In this document: in pieces, positions 7,733 to 14,630 of the stretch
Position numbering within the stretch: the stretch's first letter is position 1
Layout of the letters: every line of letters starts with the position of its first letter
Assembly: GCA_052388455.1 (NCBI GenBank)
Contig: JBQTIA010000060.1
Location: 1 to 27,152 of the forward strand
DNA from: CAZSNH01 sp052388455
Lineage (GTDB): Bacteria; Pseudomonadota; Alphaproteobacteria; Rhizobiales; Hyphomicrobiaceae
Direction: 5' to 3'
Length of the DNA stretch: 27,152 bases
Position numbers and translations under genes: made by a program
The notes under the pieces: model-generated
Seen by the model: the letters and a program-made list of their open reading frames with translations, nothing else
What the model was told of the DNA's origin: nothing
Databases searched by the model: none

Positions 7733-8956
7733 ATGTTGCGACGGCTGATTGCGGCGAGTTGGGCGATGGCGGCATTGGCCGCCGTCGGGACGGCAGCCGA
7801 GGCCCGCGACCGGCTGGTCGTGATCGGGTCGGGCGCTCTCGACAGTTCCTCGACGGCCGCCACCATCGACGTCAGTCAGGCGAAGGGGGCCTACAAGGGC
7901 TTCCGCATCATCGCCAAAAAAGGCGCCGTCGACATCACAGGTCTGCGCTTCGTCTACAACGACGATACCTTTCACACCGAGAGCAAGGCATTCTCGCTGA
8001 AGACCGGCGAACGCACGCGCGCCTTCGACGAACGTGATGCCTCCCGCTTCATCGACACGGTGGTCGTCAACCACCAGAAGCTCAGCGGACCGGTGGAGCT
8101 GGAGGTCATCGGAGTCCAGTCGACGGACGGCGCGCGCCGCAAGCGCAGCAAGCCCGCAGCGGTCGCGGCGGCGGTCGCGGCCCCGCAAACCGGGGCGCTG
8201 GTCACCACCCCGACCAGGCCGGAGCCGCTGGCCATCGAGCCGGGCAAGATCGTCGAAGGCCGCGACGTGATGTTCGGCTACCAGAGTGTCGGGTTCGGCA
8301 TCGATCGCGATACGATCCACGTCGGCGCCGATGTCGGCAAGTTCGATGTCTTGCGCCTGCGCTTGCTCGAGAACGACATCCGCATCAATCAGCTCGAGGT
8401 CGTCTACGTCGACGGCAGCCGGCAGGTGCTGGCGGTCGATGCGGACGTGAAAGCCAATCAGAAGACCAAATGGTTTCGCGTCAACGGCAATGAGTTCATC
8501 AAGGACATCGAATTGTCCTACCGCAGCAAGCCCAACCTCAAGGGACAGGCGCGCGTCGAGGTGCTCGGGCAGTTCGCCGACGGCTGGCTCGGACCGCAGG
8601 GCGAGGGCCGCAAGTTCAATCAGGGCTGGGTGCTGCTCGGCTCGCAGACGGCCGGAGCGTTCGGGTTCGACAAGGACAAGGTTTCGGTCGGCAAGAACGA
8701 AGGCGGCTTCACCAAGGTGCGGCTCAAGGTGCGCGACCGCAGCATCACGCTGCGCGAGGTGCGCGTCGTCTTCCTCGACGGCAGCGAGGAAGTCATTGCC
8801 AGCAACGACCGCGTCGATCCCGACCAGACCGCCGGACCCTGGGACTTGAAGGTCGGTCGGGCGGCGATCAAGGAGATCGTCGCGAAATACCGGACGCGCC
8901 TCGTCTTCGGCAAGGGACAGGGCACAGCGGTGGTGGAGTTCTGGGGCCAGCACTGA
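7733..8956 (+). CDS. Secreted three-repeat beta-rich protein (DUF2541-like, tentative)
   Basis: The 407-residue protein has a signal peptide (1-24, ending AAEA) followed by three diverged modules of roughly 100 residues at about 27-128, 177-279 and 295-406. Each alternates predicted beta strands, has a Gly/Asp-rich turn before a strand pair (for example GGFTKVRLKV then LREVRVVFLDG), and ends with a short strand of the VELEVIG or VVEFWGQ type. An Arg/Lys/Ala-rich linker (about 135-170) separates modules one and two. The modules remind me of the small exported DUF2541 (YaaI) fold, but only weakly. AGGAG at 7722-7726, six bases before the ATG, fixes the start. It is divergent from the FAD oxidase, ends in a strong terminator, and has a paralogue just downstream. 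Function is unknown; binding an extracellular polymer is inference. Confidence 0.72.
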   Translation: MLRRLIAASWAMAALAAVGTAAEARDRLVVIGSGALDSSSTAATIDVSQAKGAYKGFRIIAKKGAVDITGLRFVYNDDTFHTESKAFSLKTGERTRAFDERDASRFIDTVVVNHQKLSGPVELEVIGVQSTDGARRKRSKPAAVAAAVAAPQTGALVTTPTRPEPLAIEPGKIVEGRDVMFGYQSVGFGIDRDTIHVGADVGKFDVLRLRLLENDIRINQLEVVYVDGSRQVLAVDADVKANQKTKWFRVNGNEFIKDIELSYRSKPNLKGQARVEVLGQFADGWLGPQGEGRKFNQGWVLLGSQTAGAFGFDKDKVSVGKNEGGFTKVRLKVRDRSITLREVRVVFLDGSEEVIASNDRVDPDQTAGPWDLKVGRAAIKEIVAKYRTRLVFGKGQGTAVVEFWGQH

Positions 8957-9062
8957 TCTCCCACCAGCCGCTCAGAGGATGCAATCCGCAACCGCAGCCG
9001 GTCTTCCTTGTGCCGAGCTTTTCCCCTCAAGGGTGAAGAAAGTGAATTGCCGTACAGGCAAC

Positions 9063-9099
9063 GACGAGACGGGCAGAGCGCCCGTCTCGTCTTTTTTTT
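9063..9099 (+). terminator. Strong rho-independent terminator
   Basis: The arms GACGAGACGGGC and GCCCGTCTCGTC (12 bp, perfect) enclose an AGAGC loop and are followed by eight T residues. It lies about 106 bases after the three-repeat gene and separates it from the paralogous five-repeat gene. Confidence 0.93.
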
Positions 9100-9204
9100 G
9101 GCTTTGCTCCGGTCTAGGGTTATCGCGTCCGAGTGTCACACGCGATCGTCTCTCCATCGGCCGTTCGCCGTCGCGCGCGCCACCGGCAGCCTAGAAAAAA
9201 ACGC

Positions 9205-9211
9205 AGGGAGG
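9205..9211 (+). promoter_or_regulatory. Ribosome binding site deciding the GTG start at 9217
   Basis: AGGGAGG lies five bases before GTG 9217, and the codons after that GTG encode a clean signal peptide. A start further upstream at 9133 would put 28 mostly basic residues in front of it and has no comparable site. Confidence 0.8.
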
Positions 9212-9216
9212 ACGCC

Positions 9217-11157
9217 GTGTTGCGTCTCATCAGACTAGCCGCCGTGATCGGTCTGGCACTCATCATGGCCGCTCCGGCCCAGGCACGGGCGCCCGAATGG
9301 GTCGAGCTTGGCGATCACACCGTGAAACTGTTCGAAACCGACGACGAAATCAAAGTCGGCCGCGACGACGGCGTGTTCACGAAAATCCGCTTCGAGGTCT
9401 ACGGCAACGATATCGACATCCGCGACATGCGCGTCCGCTTCCTCAATGGCGAGGAGCAGGTCATCCGCATCGATCGCAAGATCCGCCAGAACACCGTGTC
9501 GCCGGAGTTCGACCTTCCGGGCCGCCGGCGCGGCATCGCATCGATCTTCCTGCGCTACAACGGCCGTTCTATTTTCGGCGGCAAGCCGCGCATCAAGGTC
9601 TTCGCGGAGCGTTCCGACTTCGATCGGGCTCCGCCCCCTCCCCCGCCGCCTCCACCCGTGGCGGGCGCTGGCCGTCCGGCGATCCTCGACACGCAGGCGG
9701 TGCGCAACGAGACCGATCGCATCGTGTTCAACGTCGGCCGCGACGAGGGCCGGATCACACAGATCCGACTCCGCGCCGTCAACGAGTCGCTGCTCTACCG
9801 CAGCATGGAAATCACCTTCGCCAACGGCCAGACGCAGGTCGTCGACGGCATCGAGCGGCTGGAGCCCGGCGAGCAGGGCAAGGCCGTCGATCTCTCCGGC
9901 GAAAGCCGCGTGATCGAAAAGGTCGTCGTCTACAAGCGGCCGAGCTGGCGATCGGGTGAAAGCAAGGTCGAGCTTCTCGGTCTCGTCGTACCGCGGCCGG
10001 CACCTCCCGTCGCCGGCGGTTTCGAGCTGCTCGACACGGCCGATGTCGATCGTCGGTCTGATCGCGTGGTCCTCCGCGTGCCGAACGGCTCGGGGCCACA
10101 CACGAAGATCAAGTTCAAGGCGCTGGACGACAGCATCCTCTTCCGCAACATCCAGATCGTTTTCGGCAACGGCGAATCCCAGAACATCGAGGTCGTCGAA
10201 CGACTGGCCGTAGGCGAGGAAAGTCCAGACCTCGATATCGACGGAAATCGCCGCAACATCGTTCAGGTGATCGTCACCAAGCGACCGAGCTGGAGTGCCG
10301 GTTCCTCCCGCCTGCAGCTCTACGGGCTGGAGCCGCCGCGCGCGCCTCCCCCGCCGCCGCGCCCGTCCGGCCCCTCGCACGGCTATCCGGGTGGCTGGGT
10401 GTTCATCGGTGACCGCGACCTCGCCGCGACGCCGCCGGCACCTCCTCCCTTCCGGCCATCGATCGGCCGGTACGAGATCCCGAACTATCAGGCGCCGCGC
10501 GTCCCGGCGCCGACGGCCACCGAGCAGATTCGCATCGGAGGTCGTGACGTCGGGCAGTTCCGGTCCATCGGGTTGAGGCTGCTCGGCGAAGACGTCGAGC
10601 TGGTTTCAGCGACGGTCGTTTACGGCAACGGAGAGCGTGACCAGAAAGCGTTGAACACGACGCTCGGCAACCGAGAGCGGACGCGGCCCATCGATCTAAG
10701 GGGTGACCGATTCATCCGTGAGATCGAGGTCGAGTACCGCAAGGCGACCGGCGGACGCTCGCGCATCGAGGTCTATGGCGACTACGCGGACAACTGGCTC
10801 GGCGAGCGCGGCAAGCGCCGGGACTTCAACCAGGGCTGGGTGATGCTCGGCTCGCAGCCGGCGGCGATGTTCAGCAGCGACGTCGACGCGTTCTACGTCG
10901 GTGATCGCTACGGCGGCTTCCGCTCGGTCAAGTTCACCGTCCGTCGCCACGACGTCCGCTTCTACGGAATGCGGATCGTCTACGGCAACGGACAGGTCGA
11001 GGAGGTGCCGTTCTCAGGCGAGCTGTCGGACGGCCAGTCCACGCCGCCGCTCGATCTCAAGGGCCGCCAGCGCACGATCGAGCGCATCGAGGTCAAATAC
11101 CGCACCAAGCTCAACTTCCGCGGTGATGGCGTGGTCGAGGTGTGGGGTCTGCAGTGA
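9217..11157 (+). CDS. Secreted five-repeat beta-rich protein, paralogue of the gene at 7733
   Basis: The 646-residue exported protein has a signal peptide (1-23, ...MAAPAQA) and five modules at about 27-130, 154-257, 268-371, 393-521 and 538-645. Proline tracts separate some of them (PPPPPPPPP near 139-147 and PPPPPP near 378-383). Modules two and three are closest to each other (KRPSW near the end of each). Module four holds a Pro-rich insertion (about 404-432). Modules four and five align with the last two modules of the upstream gene, sharing ADxWLG, then FNQGWVxLGSQ, and a terminal VVEVWGLQ. The start is the GTG at 9217, preceded by AGGGAGG. There are no catalytic motifs that I recognise. 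It may be a structural or binding protein of the cell surface. Confidence is high that it is a gene and low for function. Confidence 0.75.
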   Translation: MLRLIRLAAVIGLALIMAAPAQARAPEWVELGDHTVKLFETDDEIKVGRDDGVFTKIRFEVYGNDIDIRDMRVRFLNGEEQVIRIDRKIRQNTVSPEFDLPGRRRGIASIFLRYNGRSIFGGKPRIKVFAERSDFDRAPPPPPPPPPVAGAGRPAILDTQAVRNETDRIVFNVGRDEGRITQIRLRAVNESLLYRSMEITFANGQTQVVDGIERLEPGEQGKAVDLSGESRVIEKVVVYKRPSWRSGESKVELLGLVVPRPAPPVAGGFELLDTADVDRRSDRVVLRVPNGSGPHTKIKFKALDDSILFRNIQIVFGNGESQNIEVVERLAVGEESPDLDIDGNRRNIVQVIVTKRPSWSAGSSRLQLYGLEPPRAPPPPPRPSGPSHGYPGGWVFIGDRDLAATPPAPPPFRPSIGRYEIPNYQAPRVPAPTATEQIRIGGRDVGQFRSIGLRLLGEDVELVSATVVYGNGERDQKALNTTLGNRERTRPIDLRGDRFIREIEVEYRKATGGRSRIEVYGDYADNWLGERGKRRDFNQGWVMLGSQPAAMFSSDVDAFYVGDRYGGFRSVKFTVRRHDVRFYGMRIVYGNGQVEEVPFSGELSDGQSTPPLDLKGRQRTIERIEVKYRTKLNFRGDGVVEVWGLQ

Positions 11158-11215
11158 TCGTCGGAACGTATCGCGCCGCTACGCAGCAAACCTGATGTGC
11201 AGCGCACAGCATGTG

Positions 11216-11250
11216 GAAACGGGGTGTCGGTCGGCACTCCGTTTCTTTTT
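11216..11250 (+). terminator. Rho-independent terminator
   Basis: The arms GAAACGGGGTG and CACTCCGTTTC (11 bp with one G-T pair) surround an eight-base loop and are followed by T5. It lies about 60 bases past the five-repeat gene. Confidence 0.85.
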
Positions 11251-11438
11251 GGCCACAGGATACCGACCGTCGTAGCCGCTTCAAAAAGCCCTGATTATCG
11301 GGACGATAAGCGTTGCTTCGGACAATCCCCAGGTGGTGCGACAGGCTGGTATTATGGCGATGCGTGGCGTCGGGGGATGTGCTACGCGACGAAGGGTCTG
11401 AGTCTCACTTCCCATGAACAATTTCCGGAACTGCAAAC

Positions 11439-12569
11439 GTGCTCCACGCCTCCGCTGCTCTCAGCGCCCGCGCCGAACGCGACGACGCTCCTTGGCCTAA
11501 CGACAAAGCCGAAGAGGCTTTGGCCGCACAGAAAGCGGAAGCGGAACTCAAAGCGACGATGCGGCGCCTCGCCGCTCACTGCGCGGCGTTCCGGGGCTCG
11601 ATCCCGAGGCGCGCGTGGTGGCAGATCGCCACCACGGTCGTTCCCTTCCTCGCCGTCGTGGCGGCCATGTTCGCCACCGTCGCCAGCCACTACTGGCTGA
11701 CGCTCCTGCTCGCCATTCCGGGCGGCGGACTGCTGGTGAGGTTCTTCATCATCCAGCACGACTGCGGACACGGCTCGTTCTGGGCATCGCGGGAAGCCAA
11801 CGATGCCACCGGCCGCCTGATGTCGCTGCTGACCTTCACGCCTTACGGGTTGTGGCGACGCGAGCATGCCCAGCACCACGCCACGTCCGGCAATCTGGAA
11901 AAGCGCGGCGTCGGAGACATCAACACGCTCACCGTCAGCGAGTACCGGGCGCTGCCGGCGCTGCAGCGGCTCGGCTATCGCATCTACCGACATCCACTGT
12001 TCCTGTTCGGCTTCGGCGTGCCGTTCTTCTTCCTCGTGCTCCAGCGCCTGCCCTGGTTCCATCCTTATCCCGTGCGCGAAACCTGGAAGAGCGTGCTGAC
12101 GCTCAACGCGGCTCTCCTCGCCGTTTACGGTCCCATCGCCTATGTCGTCGGACCGCTGCATCTGGTGATGGTCGCGCTGCCGATGCTGCACGTGGCGACG
12201 GCGGTCGGCGGCTGGCTGTTCTTCGTCCAGCATCAGTTCGAGGAAACCGAGTGGGACACCAGCGAGGATTGGAGCTTCCAGCCGTCGGCACTCTACGGCA
12301 GCTCGTTCTACGATCTTCCGCCGGTGCTCAACTGGTTCACCGGCAACATCGGGCTGCATCACATCCACCATCTCAACAGCACGATCCCGAACTACCGGCT
12401 GCAGGACTGCATCAATGCCCTGCCGGAGCTGAAGGCCATCAACCGGCTGACGCTTTGGGAGAGCTTCAAGTGCGCCAAGCTCAAGCTGTGGGACGAGGAC
12501 GCGAGGGTTCTGGTCGGCTTCGACGCCCTAGACCGCCCGGTGTCCGGTCAGGCCGTCTACCGCGCCTGA
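11439..12569 (+). CDS. Membrane fatty acid desaturase (acyl-lipid omega-6/delta-12 type)
   Basis: This is a di-iron integral membrane desaturase that introduces a cis double bond into membrane-lipid acyl chains. The 376-residue protein shows all three histidine boxes, HDCGH (107-111), HAQHH (143-147) and HHIHH (307-311), and hydrophobic spans at about 62-83, 86-105 and 195-240 plus the stretch around 165-180. The wording around the boxes (FIIQHDCGHGSF and RREHAQHHATSGN) fits the DesA/omega-6 branch of PF00487. The start is a GTG at 11439 with GGAA eight bases upstream. The next candidate, an ATG 40 codons on, would still keep every box. The 281 bases before it hold a terminator and presumably its promoter. 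The 3' end overlaps the convergent lipid-kinase gene by 13 bases. Regiospecificity cannot be read from the sequence. Confidence 0.9.
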   Translation: MLHASAALSARAERDDAPWPNDKAEEALAAQKAEAELKATMRRLAAHCAAFRGSIPRRAWWQIATTVVPFLAVVAAMFATVASHYWLTLLLAIPGGGLLVRFFIIQHDCGHGSFWASREANDATGRLMSLLTFTPYGLWRREHAQHHATSGNLEKRGVGDINTLTVSEYRALPALQRLGYRIYRHPLFLFGFGVPFFFLVLQRLPWFHPYPVRETWKSVLTLNAALLAVYGPIAYVVGPLHLVMVALPMLHVATAVGGWLFFVQHQFEETEWDTSEDWSFQPSALYGSSFYDLPPVLNWFTGNIGLHHIHHLNSTIPNYRLQDCINALPELKAINRLTLWESFKCAKLKLWDEDARVLVGFDALDRPVSGQAVYRA

Positions 12570-13429
12570 CCTCCGCCCGGCACGATCAGCGATGCGCGCG
12601 GACCGCCGGCGAGAACTTCGAGCGGCGTAGCGGCGAACGGATCGCCGTCGATCTCGACCGGAGCGGGCTCCTCTGAAACGATGCGCACGCTTGCGCAGTC
12701 GATCATCTCGACGCCGGGATCCGAGGTGAGCAGCCCGCTGCCCAGCGCCAGCAACTGACGCAGCCGCACGACGCGGCTCCGCGACTTGAACAGTACGGCC
12801 ACGAGGTGCGGCACCAGCAGGCCGGCCTTCGGCGCGATGACGAACGATCCGCCGTAGCAGCGCGATTTGGCGACCACGACCCAGCCGGCCTCGTGTGCCA
12901 CGCCGTCGACCTCGACTTGCAGTCCCGGCCGCTTGCGGCCGAGCGCGCCGAGCACCGGCCCGACGTACGCCGCCTTTCCGATGCGCCTCTTGAGGCCCGT
13001 ATCCAGCCGGCCGATGACGTCGCCGTCGAACCCCGCACCCGCCATCAGGAAGAACGGCTCGCCATTCGCGCGGGCACCCTCGATGCCGATTGCCGGACCG
13101 TGCATGAAGACTTCGGCGATGGCCGCGGGGCCGCGCGGCAGTCTGATCTCGCAGGCGAGCACGTTGCCGGTGCCCATCGGCAGGAAGCCGATCGGCAGGC
13201 GCGGGCCGAGAGTCTTGGCCAGCGCCCGGAAGGTGCCGTCACCACCGGCGGCGATCACGGCGTCGAACCCGCCGCCGTCGAGCGCCGAAAGATCGGGGCC
13301 GTCGGCTCCCGCCGGTGCCTTGACGACGCGCGCTCCCGCCACCTGCAGCGCGGAGGTGACGCGATCGACAAGGCGGCGGCCGGCGATGCCGGCAATCGGA
13401 TTATGGACGAGCAGGAACGTGCGGCGCAT
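12557..13429 (-). CDS. Diacylglycerol kinase-like lipid kinase (DAGK catalytic domain family)
   Basis: This is a soluble or membrane-associated kinase of the DgkB/YegS/sphingosine-kinase type that phosphorylates a lipid alcohol using ATP. The 290-residue protein is typical in length. It starts with LLVHNPIAG, has the nucleotide-binding AAGGDGTFR (60-68), and the glycine-rich LPMGTGNVLA (83-92) that defines the family. A C-terminal beta-sandwich lobe contains GAGFDGDVI, with EIDGDPF near the end. ATG 13429 is preferred because the family fold begins at once; a start at 13528 would add a 33-residue basic extension. It is convergent with the desaturase, so both may concern membrane lipids, although they are separate transcripts. 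The substrate is unknown. Confidence 0.87.
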   Translation of the reverse strand: MRRTFLLVHNPIAGIAGRRLVDRVTSALQVAGARVVKAPAGADGPDLSALDGGGFDAVIAAGGDGTFRALAKTLGPRLPIGFLPMGTGNVLACEIRLPRGPAAIAEVFMHGPAIGIEGARANGEPFFLMAGAGFDGDVIGRLDTGLKRRIGKAAYVGPVLGALGRKRPGLQVEVDGVAHEAGWVVVAKSRCYGGSFVIAPKAGLLVPHLVAVLFKSRSRVVRLRQLLALGSGLLTSDPGVEMIDCASVRIVSEEPAPVEIDGDPFAATPLEVLAGGPRASLIVPGGGQAR

Positions 13430-13552
13430 CGATGAGGTCGCTTCCCAGGTATCGTGAACCGGCCCGATCCAGCGCCGATCTGCTGACGATCTGCGACCTA
13501 CCACACAATCCGGTGCGGGGCGTTGCACCGAGCGAAGCGTCGCAGGTGAAGC

Positions 13553-14419
13553 TCACCGGCGCCGGCTGAGCGCATCGAGGGCGGTAAAGTCCTCGTCCGA
13601 CAGCCGGAACAGGGCCGCCCGAGCATTCTCCTCCAGGTGCTCCGCGTTCCCGGTTCCTGGAATGGGCAGCACCACGGGGGAGCGTGCGAGAAGCCAGGCG
13701 AGCGCGATCTGGGCCGGTGTCGCCCGGTGACGCGCAGCGATGGTCAGCAGGGGTGATTGTGCGTCTGTCAGGCGGCCGGCGTCGAGCGGATACCAGGGAA
13801 TGAACCCGATCCCGAGCCGTTCGCAGTGCATCAGCACATCCTCGCTGGAGCGGTCGCCGAGGTTGTAGAGGTTCTGCACGCTGACCACGGGAAACACCTT
13901 TCGCGCGGCTTCGATCTCGCCGACTCCGACCTGGCTCAGTCCGACGTGGCGGATGAGACCTTCGTCGCGCATGGCGCGAATGACGTCGAACTGCTCGTCG
14001 CGGGGGACGCGCGGGTCGATGCGGTGCAGCTGCCAAAGGTCGATACGGGCCACGCCGAGCCGCTCGAGGCTGCCTTCGACCGCCCGCCGCAGGTGCTCGG
14101 GCCGTCCGTCAGGCACCCATTTGCCGGGGCCGGGACGGGTGAGTCCGCCCTTGGTCGCGATCAGCAGCCCGGAATAGGGGTGCAGCGCTCTGCGGATCAG
14201 CCGTTCGCTGACCTCGGGTCCGTAGGAGTCGGCCGTATCGATGAAGTCGATGCCGAGGTCGCGCGCCGCTTGCAATACGCGGATGGCGGCATCGGCATCG
14301 CGCGGCTCGCCCCACACGCCGTCGCCGGTGATGCGCATGGCCCCGAACCCCAGCCGATGGATGGGCCGATCGCCGCCGACGGAAAAACGCCCCGACGCCC
14401 GGGCCGGCTTGTCGCTCAT
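13553..14419 (-). CDS. Aldo/keto reductase, YdbC/PdxI-like
   Basis: This is a cytosolic NADPH-dependent oxidoreductase with a TIM-barrel fold. The 288-residue protein carries the catalytic tetrad Asp61 (FIDTADSYG), Tyr66, Lys90 (IATKGG) and His132 (LWQLHRID). It also has the cofactor-binding segment VLPIPGTGNAEHLEEN near the C-terminus. The opening HRLGFGAMRITGDGVWG-PRD and the segment VSVQNLYN closely follow E. coli YdbC/PdxI, a pyridoxal reductase. That activity is possible here but unproven, since AKRs are promiscuous. I chose ATG 14419 (MSDKPARASG), though its RBS is weak; an upstream ATG at 14482 adds 21 residues. It is divergent from the large RTX gene, with a 211-base shared upstream region. 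Confidence 0.87.
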   Translation of the reverse strand: MSDKPARASGRFSVGGDRPIHRLGFGAMRITGDGVWGEPRDADAAIRVLQAARDLGIDFIDTADSYGPEVSERLIRRALHPYSGLLIATKGGLTRPGPGKWVPDGRPEHLRRAVEGSLERLGVARIDLWQLHRIDPRVPRDEQFDVIRAMRDEGLIRHVGLSQVGVGEIEAARKVFPVVSVQNLYNLGDRSSEDVLMHCERLGIGFIPWYPLDAGRLTDAQSPLLTIAARHRATPAQIALAWLLARSPVVLPIPGTGNAEHLEENARAALFRLSDEDFTALDALSRRR

Positions 14420-14630
14420 GTGATCGGCTCTGCGGCTGTCGAAAGCAACCCGTGAACCCGCTGCATCTGTCCCAAACTCCACTCTCGATTAAGGCTTGCG
14501 TTACCATGCTCGCGCAACCCGCCGATAGTTTCAATTTTCTCCAATATCGCCGCGACCGTCTAACGCGATTTAAGCGTCTCGCGTGTAAAAGCCGATGCTG
14601 GGTGAAGTGTGGGAAGCGGAATCGAAAGTC

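Noticed and set aside
7538..8953. N-terminal extension of the FAD oxidase frame across the divergent secreted-protein gene
   Set aside because: The family fold starts at 7537, and the extension lies antisense to a gene with a good RBS and signal peptide.
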